DNA from: Strongylocentrotus purpuratus
Lineage: Eukaryota > Echinodermata > Echinoidea > Camarodonta > Strongylocentrotidae
Reading direction: 5' to 3'
Assembly: GCF_000002235.5 (NCBI RefSeq)
Contig: NW_022145606.1
Coordinates: 17,934,254 to 17,998,253 of the forward strand
Length of the DNA: 64,000 bases
The position numbers and the translations under genes are program-made. Positions 46,480-57,714 of this stretch are shown piece after piece. The notes below the pieces were generated by a model that worked only from the letters and a program-made list of their open reading frames with translations, was not told the DNA's origin and ran no database searches. The first letter of the stretch is position 1. Every line of letters starts with the position of its first letter.

Positions 46480-47950
46480 CTATTTGTTTCAACTGGTTTT
46501 CAAATCCATTGACATGGGCTCGATCTGCTGGTTTGTAACGGTTTCTAATGGTAATTGACTTAAGATTTTTACACCCAAGTTCAAACCATTAGAATCTACT
46601 GGTTTCTATCAGATTCTAGTGGTCTTCAAAACCATTAGGCTCTACTGGTTTTGTAAAGGTGTCTAATGGTTTGACTTAAGATTTGTGCATCCATGTTCAA
46701 ACCATTAGATCTTACTGGTTTTTATTGGTTTCTACTGGTCTTCAAACCATTACAGTCTACTGGTTTGTTAAGGTTTCTAATGGTTTGACTTAGGGTTTTT
46801 ACACCCATGTTAAAACCATTATATTCTTCTGGTTTCTATCGGATTCTAGTGGTCTTCAAAACCATTAGGCTCTTCTGGTTTGTAAAGGTGTCTAATGGTT
46901 TGACTTAGGATTTTTACACCCATGTTAAAACCATTAGATTCTTCTGGTTTCTATCGGATTCTAGTGGTCTACAAAACCATTAGGCTCTACTGGTTTGTTA
47001 AGGTTTCTAATGGTTTGACTTAGGATTTTTACACCCATGTTAAAACCATTAGATTCTTCTGGTTTCTATCGGATTCTAGTGGTCTTCAACTACCATTAGG
47101 CTCTACTGGTTTTGTAAAGGTGTCTAATGGTTTGACTTAGGATTTTTACACCCATGTTAAAACCATTAGATTCTTCTGGTTTCTATCGGATTCTAGTGGT
47201 CTTCAAAAGCATTAGGCTCTACTGGTTTGTTAAGGTTTCTAATGGTTTGACTTAGGATTTTTACACCCATGTTAAAACCATTAGATTCTTCTGGTTTCTA
47301 TCGGATTCTAGTGGTCTTCAAAACCATTAGGCTCTACTGGTTTTGTAAAGGTGTCTAATGGTTTGACTTAGGATTTTTACACCCATGTTAAAACCATTAG
47401 ATTCTTCTGGTTTCTATCGGATTCTAGTGGTCTTCAAAACCATTAGGCTCTACTGGTTTGTTAAGGTTTCTAATGGTTTGACTTAGGATTTTTACACCCA
47501 TGTTAAAACCATTAGATTCTTCTGGTTTCTATCGGATTCTAGTGGTCTACAAAACCATTAGGCTCTACTGGTTTTGTAAAGGTGTCTAATGGTTTGACTT
47601 AGGATTTTTACACCAATGTTAAAACCATTAGATTCTTCTGGTTTCTATCGGATTCTAGTGGTCTCCAAAACCATTAGGCTCTACTGGTTTGTTAAGGTTT
47701 CTAATGGTTTGACTTAGGATTTTTACACCCATGTTAAAACCATTAGATCCTACTGGTTTATATCGGATTCTAGTGGTCTTCAAAACCATTAGGCTCTTCT
47801 GGTTTGTAAAGGTGTCTAATGGTTTGACTTAAGATTTGTGCATCCATGTTCAAACCATTAGATCTTACTGGTTTCTACTGGTCTTTAAACCATGACAGTC
47901 TACTGGTTTGTAAAGGTTTATACTGGTTTTACTTTACAGTTCCGCCTGAT
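46480..47950. repeat. Right arm minisatellite with dimeric higher-order structure
   Basis: About eleven ~115-bp units each contain gtctaatggtttgactta, cccatgttaaaaccattaga and ctatcggattctagtggtct. Two versions alternate strictly: one with tttgtaaaggtgtctaatgg, the other with ttgttaaggtttctaatgg. The real period is therefore about 231 bp. Confidence 0.88.
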
Positions 47951-48725
47951 CACCATTAGACTCTAATGGTTTCTTGAAAACCAGTAAAACCATTAGAATG
48001 TCTCTACTGGTTTCTACTGGTTTCTAAAGGAATTTCGACCTGGGTTATTAAATGCCTAAAAACTCTGAGCTTCATGGGGCTCCGCCCCTGGACCCCACGC
48101 CAATTTACGCGCCACTTGCTTTGCCCTATTTGATCGCAAATACTTTGCCCCCCCCCCCCCTTTCTCCCACTTTGAAATGTAACATGTAAGAGCGGTGATG
48201 ATTCGGATTTTTTTTCTCCCCCCCCCCCAAAAAAAAAGAGAAAAGTTTTTGCTCATTACGTCACTCCTCCCTCGTTCCTCGCGTTTCGTCCCCCCCCCCC
48301 CCCCCGGTCATGAAAAGAAATCGCCGCCCTAGTAATTGAGATATATAATTTCCAAACGGGAATAGCGAATCGGTTGATTTTAGTCAAGAAACATTGTTTT
48401 TTTTAGCTTAATTAATATCTTGACCTTGAGATCGAGGGAGCTATATAACAAAAAGAGTTTATTACTTACAATTTAATAACTTTAGACTCGATTTCAACCG
48501 CGACAACGAGCACTGAATATTGTAGGATCGCATATGCTTCCAATATATTTGTTTGAACGAAATTCATGACCCCATACCAAAACTTTGTATTACCTTTAAC
48601 ACCAGTAATAAGAATAATCATGACAGCAATGATAATAATAACAATAATAACGACGTTAAAATTAACAATAATAATGAAATAAGATTAATAATAGTAATGA
48701 AGAGTAAAAACGTTTTATACCGCAT

Positions 48726-48796
<71 letters not shown>
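48726..48796. repeat. (AAT)n microsatellite
   Basis: About 23 uninterrupted AAT/TAA triplets. Confidence 0.95.
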
Positions 48797-48797
<1 letters not shown>

Positions 48798-49239
48798 GAG
48801 TAACTGATAAAAGCGCTGTGCAATGAGTTGGACACAACTTGCCCAGTGACCAATCGTTTCGAGATCATTCTATAAACAATTGAACATCATGGTGTATAAG
48901 GCCTTAGCACTAGCTTAGAGGGGGTCATATTTACCGACAAATTCAGAAAACCATTCTCTTAACATCATTACAGATTATCATTATAAAACTATATGGTATT
49001 GCCCGGTATATACGTAGCGATCATTCAATGCATGATATTGAACTGTTTTAGGATTAATATTCATAATGCACTGAACATTGTATACTAGATTTATTAATAA
49101 TAGCCAATTAAGATAATAAATGTGTTTCATATATATTGCGAGTACCTGTTTGTGTACATGTATTTTGTGATGAAAGTTTGAGTGTGTTGTCATAAAAAAA
49201 CCTTTCTCTAGCTGTTGGTGTCGACAGCCGATTAGATGA

Positions 49240-49420
49240 CTGTATTAGTAGAGCTATGTATTGTGGTAGTGAGGTTCATTCACTCGACTCTCAATGCCTC
49301 AATCTAAGGGTTCGGGGTTCGAATTTCCTCCTCTCCACCCTGCTGTAAATAGATTACTGGCGATAAGTTGATCTCTGATTTCATTGCTACTTTTCCTCAT
49401 CCATGTTATTTCTCAAATGA
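49240..49420 (+). mobile_element. SINE-like segment with tRNA-type B box
   Basis: The head has ctcaatctaagggttcgggg with gggttcgaatttcc (B box). It is related to the SINE at 33155, which has the same caatctaagggtt phrase. Confidence 0.55.
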
Positions 49421-49604
49421 TGTAAGTATCCTCATTAGCTGTAGTACAACTAACATGATAATATTGCTCAAGGCATGGCCACACAGAGGATTTTTTATGT
49501 TAGGAACCGGGTAAAATGCAATAAATTATTGAAAAATTATTGCATTTTCTATTTTTTTATTTTATTTATGGAAACTGCCCCCTACCATAGCCCCCGCTGC
49601 GTAC

Positions 49605-49745
49605 AGTCATGGTTCAGTGATAAAGCAATGGCCTCGTAACTGTGAGGCCCCAGGATAAAAACCGTGTCGATGTGCTATATTAGTGCCCTTTTGTGGGGCA
49701 TTAATCCTCATTACTGTCATTTGTGACTTAAGGGCATAGGTCTTA
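49605..49745 (+). mobile_element. SINE-like tRNA-derived segment
   Basis: A-box-like catggttcagtgataaagca, followed by ggcctcgtaactgtgaggcc and an eroded B box (ggataaaaacc), then gtgcccttttgtggggcatt. A mutated SINE head is the best reading. Confidence 0.45.
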
Positions 49746-50069
49746 AGCAGTCACGCAAAAGACACACTTGCACATTATTATTCAATAAAAACTGAGAATG
49801 TATACTTTTATCTAGATCTATTATTTTTAAATTATTTTTAAAATAATTCCATAAATTGGGGTAAAAAAAAAAATTCCACCTATATGAGCGACAGTGTAAA
49901 TCCAGATCTTGTGTTATAAGTGCAATTACAGCCGGACAGCAGTGACCGTGACGTTCTGACAATGTTTAGCAGTATGATTCGATCAAGACCCTTTTGATCA
50001 GAATTCATTGGCGTGAGCCAACGCAAAACCCACATTAATTCATTCTACATTGTGCCACTCTCTACCCAG

Positions 50070-50716
50070 AGAGAGAAGGAAAGGGAGATACAGAGAGAGA
50101 GAGAGAGAGAGAGAGAGGGATAGACATAGAGAGAGAGAGAGAGAGGGAGAGAGGGATAGACATAGAGAGAGAGAGAGAGAGAGAGGGATAGACATAGAGA
50201 GAGAGAGAGAGAGAGGGAGAGAGGGATAGACATAGAGAGAGAGAGAGAGAGAGAGGGATAGACATAGAGAGAGAGAGAGAGAGAGAGGGATAGACATAGA
50301 GAGAGAGAGAGAGAGAGGAGAGAGGGATAGACATAGAGAGAGAGAGAGAGAGAGGGATAGACATAGAGAGAGAGAGAGAGAGAGGGAGAGAGGGATAGAC
50401 ATAGAGAGAGAGAGAGAGAGAGAGGGATAGACATAGAGAGAGAGAGAGAGAGAGGGAGAGAGGGATAGACATAGAGAGAGAGAGAGAGAGAGGGATAGAC
50501 ATAGAGAGAGAGAGAGAGAGAGGGAGAGAGGGATAGACATAGAGAGAGAGAGAGAGAGAGGGAGAGAGGGATAGACAGAGAGAGAGAGAGAGAGAGAGAG
50601 AGGGATAGACATAGAGAGAGAGAGAGAGAGAGGGAGAGAGGGATAGACATAGAGAGAGAGAGAGAGAGAGAGAGAGGGATAGACATAGAGAGAGAGAGAG
50701 AGAGGGAGAGAGGGAT

Positions 50717-50753
<37 letters not shown>

Positions 50754-50775
50754 CAGGGAGAGAGACAGAGAGTGA
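50070..50775. repeat. (GA)n minisatellite with gggatagacata spacers
   Basis: Roughly twenty units of (GA)8-14 are separated by gggatagacatagagag or ggagagagggatagacata. Minus-strand open frames of Ser/Leu up to 246 codons are by-products of this repeat. Confidence 0.95.
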
Positions 50776-51252
50776 CAGATTTCACAAAGGAAGTTTGTCT
50801 GAGGTCTAAGTTTTCCCGTTTTTGTTTGTTTTATTTTATTTCTGCATATATTTCAATATAATAACAATGTACAAACTAAGTACTATATATTAGTAAGAAA
50901 ATTAACAAAACATATATTATATCATAGAATAAATCCATTAAATATTCATACCTTTAAAAAAAAAACATAATTGACAAATCATTTAAAATTTGAAAAATGC
51001 AGGAGACTGCCATCTTAAGCTAGAGCTTGAACGTCTTGGCGGCCTCAGAAAAGGAACCTATTTGGGCGATCAGATACATACATGTACATGTATATAAACA
51101 GAAATAATTTATTATAACAGACTGAGACACATAAAGAAGGAAATCAATTGTTTAAAAATATGTAATGAATCTTCCTTGTAATTTACAATTGTTTGAAAAT
51201 GTTATGAATAATTGATTGGCACTTGTGATAGCTGGTTCCATATGAATGTATA

Positions 51253-51469
51253 TACAGTCAAACCTGTCTACAGCGACCGCCAGGCACGTACGCAGGATTT
51301 TTTCAAGGGGGGGGGGGGTCTTACATTTTTAAATCGGGCTGAAAATTTCGCAACGACTCAGCCAGTCGCTGAATAAGCGGGGAGGGGGGGGGGGAGTAAG
51401 AGGACACTTCTTTCTTTTTTTTTTTGGTCCAAAAAAAAATCGCAACGACTCGGCCATTTCCTGAATAAG

Positions 51470-51517
<48 letters not shown>

Positions 51518-51812
51518 CTAAGAGGACACTTTATTGGGGGGGGGCCGGGGTCTCGAAATTTGAAAAATTTACATTTTTCTCTGTTGGGGGAGGTCAACTT
51601 TTTTAGGTCAGCCATTGATATATTTTTTTATTTATTTTTGTTTAAATTTAAAAGGGGGTTTTCCTTCAAAATACACACATAAAAAATACCAAAGGGGGAT
51701 TCAACCACCAACCCCCCCCCCCCCCCCCTGCGTATGCGCCTGGCGACCACCCAAGGAAAACACAAAAAGTGCTTGTTGTAGACAGGTGGTCACTAAAGCG
51801 GGTTTGACTGTA
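51253..51812. mobile_element. MITE with TACAGTCAAACC termini, host of a nested MITE
   Basis: Left end tacagtcaaacctgtctaca; right end in reverse complement tacagtcaaacccgctttag, with gtagacaggtggtcac inside. Without the nested insert (51280-51743 plus one target copy) it would be only ~90 bp. It is a widely seen type of short inverted-repeat element. Confidence 0.65.
51280..51743. mobile_element. Poly-G MITE with CCAGG...GTACGCAGG termini, nested
   Basis: Same family as 35403-35745, opposite orientation. Ends CCAGGCACGTACGCAGGATT and, in reverse complement, CCAGGCGCATACGCAGG. Flanked by CGACCG (51274-51279) and CGACCA (51744-51749), a 6-bp target duplication with one change. It contains an unbroken G run of about 47 bases near 51471-51517 and other G tracts. 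Confidence 0.78.
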
Positions 51813-51836
51813 CATAATATTACCATAATGTTATTA

Positions 51837-52290
51837 AAGGGGAAGTCCACCTGATATTTGGTTGGGTTTTGATAAAAAGAGACAAATTAGAGAAACAGAT
51901 CAGTAAAATTTTGAGAAATATACGATTGAAAATAGAAAAGTTATGAAATTATAAAGTTGTCATCAGTGAAACAAAAAATGTAATTTGCTCTGTACAGAAA
52001 ATCTTATAAACTTTCATTTTCTTACAAGGGTTGTATAAAAAAATAATTAAATTGTCATATTTAAGGTGAATGTATGATTGTGATTTTTCAAAAGGGAAAA
52101 CACAATTATTTTTGGTTATTGGTTGCAAGATACGTCACAGAGTTGCAAATCTGTGTTTGGTTCATCACACCTTCAACAATTCATAACTTTTTCATTTTGA
52201 GACAATTTTTGCTCAACCTTTCACTGACATATTTCTCCAATGTTTCTACTCCTATTAAAACCCACTTAATATGAGGGTCGACTTCCCCTT
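51837..52290. mobile_element. MITE with AAGGGGAAGTCSACC termini
   Basis: Left aaggggaagtccacctgata; right in reverse complement aaggggaagtcgaccctcat. The interior has inverted similarity (ttataacttt / aaagttatgaaatt). About 450 bp, non-coding. Confidence 0.7.
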
Positions 52291-52331
52291 CCACAAAGGC
52301 ATCAGTTGTATTTTGCAGAGGGAATAAATGC

Positions 52332-52795
52332 TTCATCTACTGATCATTCTCTGGTGGTAGTAGAAGCTCTGTTTCATCATTAATGTATGTATTGATTGGT
52401 AGACGGCTCATCTACTGATCATCCTCTGGTGGTAGTAGAAGCCCTGTTTCATCATTAACATCTGCATTGATTGAATGATAGACGGCTCATCTACTGATCA
52501 TTCTCTGGTGGTAGTAGAAGCCCTGTTTCATCATTAACGTCTGCATTGATTGATAGACGGCTCATCTACTGATTATCCTCTGGTGGTAGTAGAAGCCCTG
52601 TTTCATCATTAACGTCTGCATTGATTGAATGATAGACGGCTCATCTACTGATCATTCTCTGGTGGTGGTAGAAGCCCTGTTTCATCATTAACGTCTGCAT
52701 TGATTGATAGACGGTTCATCTACTGATCTTCCTCTGGTGGTAGTAGAAGCCCTGTTTCATCATTAACGTCTGCATTGATTGATAGAGGGCGATTT
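52332..52795 (-). repeat. Minisatellite derived from the last coding exon of gene C
   Basis: Six units start (plus-strand ctactgat) at 52337, 52412, 52492, 52566, 52646 and 52720; spacing alternates ~74 and ~80 bp. The unit at 52720 holds the end of gene C's coding sequence. The others lie in the presumed 3' untranslated region, and in the same sense most still spell DETGLLLPPE followed by a stop. Confidence 0.85.
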
Positions 52796-55700
52796 CTATT
52801 TTCTCTTCCAAATCCCCTGCATTGTAGGGCACTGTGTACAAGGAAATAGAGGGAGGAAGAGAGATATACTTAGTTATTTTATAAGAAGATGACGTGGATC
52901 CCAATCAAAAGATTGGTTGAAAGCGTACACATGACCAGGCATTTATTTTGCCTAACAAGTTATTTGGATAATGACTGGTCATTATCCAATGGTAATGATC
53001 GGTCATTATCAAAATCATGTTATAAGACATCTTTTATTAAAAAAATAAAACATAATACTATAAAACAAATAATACACATCATTTTGTTTGGGCATTAGTG
53101 TAATTACCCACACTCGGTGCCTTCAAACAGTCCAAACGTATCTTGTGTGGGTAATTCTTACTAATGCCCTCACTGTTGTGTATTATTTGTATACTAATGA
53201 AACTAAATTGTAATGAATAATAATAATATTAATATTGGTAATGATAATAATAATAATAATTACAATGTAATCTTGTGTTTGTAATTACACTGGATATATG
53301 AACAAACATTGAATATAATGTAAACATAATGTGAATGTTCAAGTGATATATGTTTATTCTCACTAAACTCTTTTTTTTTGGTAATGTACCATGTCACATG
53401 TACATTTATTTTTATTTTTTGTATGTGAATAAAGCATGTAAACGTAACAAATTTCCATTTGGACCAATAAATTAGAATGACTGGTAGGTGTATTAGAACA
53501 AATCCCTGTATCCCTTTTCAAGAGAAATACAAATATTAAAAAAGTAAAAGGAAAACCGATCCGCTTGGTGAGTATCAGAGGGATGGTGAGATATTTTTTA
53601 TTAAGGTTATGGTGGGAAAAACAAAACCACCACACAAACAAACATTCAGGCTCCATTAAAACTACACCTCATGGACATGAAAAACCCCCGTGGGGGGCGA
53701 CACTAATACCTTGGTAATAGTAGACGCTACCCATTGGTATCAGTATTAGTGTAATATTGGGATGGTATCAGTATTAGTGTAATATTGGGATGGTATGAGT
53801 ATTAGTGTAATATTGAGATGGTATCAGTATTAGTGTAGTATTGGTATTGGTATCAGTATTAGTGTAATATTGAGATGGTATCAGTATTAGTGTAGTATTG
53901 GTATTGGTATCAGTATTAGTGTAATATTGGGATGGTATCAGTATTAGTGTTATATTGGGATGGTATCAGTATTAGTGTAATATTGGGATGGTATCAGTAT
54001 TAGTGTAATATTGGGATGGTATATCAGTATTAGTGTAATATTGAGATGGTATCAGTATTAGTGTAATATTGGGATGGTATCAGTATTAGTGTAATATTGG
54101 GATGGTATCAGTATTAATGTAATATTGGGATGGTATCAGTATTAGTGTAATATTGGTATTGGTATCAGTATTAGTGTAATATTTGTATTGGTATCAGTAT
54201 TAGTGTAATATTGGTATTGGTATCAGTATTAGGGTAATATTGGTATTGGTATTAGTGTAATATTGGTATTGGTATTGGTATCAGTATTAGTGTAATATTG
54301 GTATTGGTATCAGTATTAGTGTAATATTGGTATTGGTATCAGTATTAGTTTAATATTGGTATTGGTATCAGTATTAGTGTAATATTGGGATGGTATCAGT
54401 ATTAGTGTAATATTTGTATTGGTATCAGTATTAGTTTAATATTGGTATTGGTATCAGTATTAATGTAATATTTGTATTGGTATCAGTATTAGTGTAATAT
54501 TGGTATTGGTATCAGTATTAGGGTAATATTGGTATTGGTATTAGTGTAATATTGGTATTGGTATTGGTATCAGTATTAGTGTAATATTTGTATTGGTATC
54601 AGTATTAGTGTAATATTGGTATTGGTATCAGTATTAGGGTAATATTGGTATTGGTATTAGTGTAATATTGGTATTGGTATTGGTATCAGTATTGGTGTAA
54701 TATTTGTATTGGTATCAGTATTAGTGTAATATTGGTATTGGTATCAGTATTAGGGTAATATTGGTATTGGTGTTAGTGTAGTATTGGTATTGGTATCAGT
54801 ATCAGTGTAATATTGAGATGGTATCAGTATTAGTGTAATATTGGGATGGTATCAGTATTAGTGTAATATTGGGATGGTATCAGTATTAGTGTAATATTGA
54901 GATGGTATCAGTATTAGTGTAATATTGGGATGGTATCAGTATAATATTGGGATGGTATCAGTATTAGTGTAATATTGGTATTGGTATCAGTATTAGTGTA
55001 ATATTGAGATGGTATCAGTATTAGTGTAATATTGGTATGGTATCAGTATTAGTGTAATATTGGGATGGTATCAGTATTAGTGTAATATTGGGATGGTATC
55101 AGTATTAGTGTAATATTGGGATGGTATCAGTATTAGTGTAATATTGGTGTTGGTATCAGTATTAGTGTAATATCGGGATGGTATCAGTATTAGTGTAATA
55201 TTGGGATGGTATCAGTATTAGTGTAATATTGGGATGGTATCAGTAGTAGTGTAATAAATATTGGTATTGGTATCAGTAGTAGTAGGTATGGTATCAGTAT
55301 TAGTGTAAATGAATTGAGGTTTTCTTGTCTGTAAAGATGCAGCGAAACGAGTATGGTATCATTATTAGTGTAATGTCGGTATTAGTGGTAGTATGAAATA
55401 TGCCAACCTTAACATTCTGCTCCTCAGGGAGGATTCATTCAGAAATCAGTGAGGCATTAAAATTTGTGTTGAGTGACAAATAAAAATATAAAAAAATGTT
55501 CAGGGAGGGTTGGCATCTCTGTAGCAGTAGTGGTAGTATGCCTTATAGTAGTAGTAGTGGTGGTGGTGGTGGTAGTAGTAGAAGAGAAAGATGAAAACTT
55601 ACCCTGTAATGATAAAAGGGATGAATAATAAAGCAGACATGAAGAAGAAGACTGTAGTTGATAATACGTCGATAGTACTGTAGTATATTCCATTCACAAT

Positions 55701-56309
55701 GGGTGAGGCAAGAAACGAACACAGACCATCCAATACACCAAGCGAAGCAAACAATGCCCCTAAAAAGAATAAAATCAGGGGTAAAAAACTTTTATCATGA
55801 GACAACCTTCACTCAATTCTACTGTTTTGTTCACAACAATATTATTTTCTTAAATAATAGATAATAGTACTTTAGCACATTGCTTAATAAATGCATGATA
55901 ACACGATGGTCTGTATATGCATGTTAGAACATCACTGTATTTATGTCATACAAACTTAAACTACACATTAATGAAAGATTGTGTTTTCATTTAAGATTTA
56001 AATTGATCCAACTGAGTTTATTCCAGAGTTCTGGTGCTATTTTTTGATTTTTTCTTTTGAGATTAGGTCTGCACAGGAATTTGAAAGAGCATTTTTAGTT
56101 ATATTTGGACTCAGATTGTGTTTGGGTGCATATACTAGGGCTAATGCACGAATATAGACAGGTGCAATGCCATATATACATTTGATTACCAGGAGAAGTA
56201 GTTTATATGAAACCTTATATTTTACCATGTTCATGATCCTGCACGACTGTTGAGAGGAATGTACGTATGACAGGAACGCCAAGGAGTTTGAACAATCCTA
56301 GAAAAGTAC
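52720..56309 (-). CDS. Gene C (3' part): MFS transporter, SLC46/PCFT-like
   Basis: Three exons on the minus strand are supported: 56309-56226 (phase 1 in, phase 1 out), 55759-55603 (ends phase 2) and 52831-52720 (ends in TAG at 52720-52722). All borders are AG/GT and the phases agree. The first has LLGVPVIRTFLSTVVQDHEH, the second GALFASLGVLDGLCSFLASP and a helix FFFMSALLFIPFIIT. These match the region before and through helices 10-12 of SLC46 proteins (PVxRSxLSKLVxxxEQGKxF, then GSxLYxxIYNATxxxF). The last exon ends helix 12, then a basic stretch and a tail with DETGLLLPPEEDQ; DxxxLL is a known lysosomal/endosomal sorting motif. SLC46 members carry folates and related solutes. Upstream exons (about 350 residues) are not visible. 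Another acceptor (aatgcag at 52815) would give a different tail, GDLEEKIEIALYQSM and on. Confidence 0.72.
53060..53200. repeat. Hairpin around 'gggcattagt...acccacac'
   Basis: Arms at about 53064-53118 and 53140-53198 are near complements (aaataatacacatcattttg, gggcattagtgtaattaccc). It lies in the last intron of gene C. Probably a small MITE. Confidence 0.75.
53735..55320. repeat. 28-30-bp minisatellite in the last intron of gene C
   Basis: More than fifty tandem units of ggtatcagtattagtgtaat atttgggat or atattggtatt. Two versions, gggatggtatcag and ggtattggtatcag, occur in blocks. Array length about 1.6 kb. Confidence 0.95.
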
Positions 56310-56489
56310 CTATGGAAAAGAAATATAAGAATTCAGGATTGTCTCTGACAAATAGCTGGTACCCAACGTTAATAGAATAACATCTATAATTGTGAAAATA
56401 ATTCAACATGATACTAATTGTCTTGCATTTGTAACGAAGGATGAAGTAGACATGGTCATATATGTGCATTGAAATTAGATAAGTTGATG

Positions 56490-57200
56490 AAATGAGTTAA
56501 CTTACTTGCAAAGATGTGAAAAGCATATTAAACAAATGAAATTGATTGCAAAGATGATATTAGTAGGAAATATGAGTGAAATTACTCGCAAAGATATGAA
56601 AAGTAGATGGAACGTGTGAACTTACTTGTAAAGATGTGAATAGCATATTAACAAATAAAATTAATTGCAAAGAAAATATTAGTAGGAAATATGAGTGAAG
56701 TTACTCACAAAGATATGAAAAATAGATAATAGGTGTGAACTTACTTTAATATAATATATATATTAGGCTTCCTGAGAGAAGTTTCAACTGTTGAAAGGTA
56801 ATTTTTGGCTTGCACCAAGTAAATGAAGGTCACATACTTAAAAACATGTCAGAAAAAATATTGGAACCAGCAGGATTTGTACCTGCCATCTACAGCTTGC
56901 TGGGCAGCAACTCTACCACCAGGTCATCACTGGTCCATGAGACAGTCACGATGAATTGGAAACAAGTAGGCGTGGTCTTATAGCCATGTGCACTGAGATG
57001 AGAATAGTAGATTGAATGTGTAAACTTACTTGCAAAGATGAGAATTGTAGATGATTGTTTAAAGTTACTTGCAAAGACGAGAATGTGTGAACTTACTTGT
57101 AAAGATGAGAATTGTAGATGATTGTTTAAAGTTACTTGCAAAGACGAGAACGTGTGAATTACTTGTAAAGATGAGAATAGCAGATAGAATGTGTATTAGA
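56490..57200 (-). repeat. Degenerate repeat carrying splice-donor-like motifs, upstream of gene C exons
   Basis: In reverse complement, catctttgcaagtaagttca recurs with variations near 56503, 56624, 57025, 57098 and 57166. Each contains a good GTAAGT donor. The motif ttt gca a|gt would join in phase 1 to the exon at 56309, giving FA-S-TFLGLF, which fits the family. Which copy, if any, is the true exon end cannot be told. Confidence 0.5.
56863..56945 (-). mobile_element. tRNA-derived SINE head
   Basis: In reverse complement: tgacctggtggtagagttgc (A box) and ggcaggtacaaatcctgctg (B box-like), ending ctggttcca. It resembles a tRNA with an eroded acceptor stem, so a SINE head is likelier than a real tRNA gene. 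Confidence 0.5.
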
Positions 57201-57714
57201 TGGAAATGGTAGATTAAATTAAATTATACTAAATGCTGGGCCATTAAAACAAATTAATGGTGTCTTCAAATCGGCTTTAGAAGAGGAAAATATATTGAAG
57301 AAGAGATTTGAAATTAACCTTAAATAAACCTTATTTTATACAACAAATGAATAAGCAAATTCAAGAGTAAGAATTCTTTTACAAAATCAATCCTGCAGGG
57401 AATATCAGCTGTTGACATTGATTAAACAATTCAAATTAGATCTAGATCTATCAGAGTCTAGAAACGGAACAAAGTCAAAAGATGTCCAGAGTCTATATGG
57501 ACTGTGGTAATTATTCAAATCTGAAGAAATTTATGATGCGAGAGTTAATGATAATTTAACTTATGATTGTCTCTTCAAACTTTCACTGATGGATTTTTGC
57601 TGGAGAAAATTAGTAGAAGCTGAAGTAAAGTAACTGCACGCAAAATCTCAGACAATTTTAATAACAATAATATAATAGATCACAATTATAACGCGCCTAA
57701 TACTTGTTTCTAGG
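57201..57714. other. No gene recognised
   Basis: AT-rich sequence, no motif identified. Confidence 0.45.

Larger units (their letters stand above)
40472..48044. mobile_element. 7.6-kb foldback element with minisatellite arms
   Basis: Left end CCCAGGTCGAAAATCC; right end in reverse complement CCCAGGTCGAAATTCC, both followed by agaaaccagtaga. The left arm (to ~41430) and right arm (from ~46480) are built from ACCAGTAG/ACCATTAG-type subrepeats in opposite sense. The borders are confirmed by the surrounding ~100-bp array, which continues on both sides. TT on both sides may be a short target duplication. The 5 kb interior shows no transposase or other domain, so it looks non-autonomous. The layout (modular arms with an outer domain of short tandem repeats) recalls the TU foldback elements described from sea urchin; that link is inferred. 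Confidence 0.7.
48045..50039. other. No gene recognised; repeat remnants
   Basis: The first ~60 bp are the continuing ~100-bp repeat unit. Poly-C tracts follow at 48150, 48222 and 48290, then an (AAT)n microsatellite at 48726-48796 and two SINE-like segments after 49240. Confidence 0.5.

Noticed and set aside
48553-48807. 84-codon frame with poly-Asn and poly-Ile
   Set aside because: Produced by the (AAT)n microsatellite.
50040-50785. Long minus-strand open frames (up to 246 codons) of Ser/Leu/Tyr
   Set aside because: They are produced by the (GA)n minisatellite in all three frames and have no gene-like composition.
56863-56945. Candidate functional tRNA gene
   Set aside because: Boxes A and B are present, but the acceptor stem does not pair well and the anticodon arm is not clean; a SINE head is likelier.
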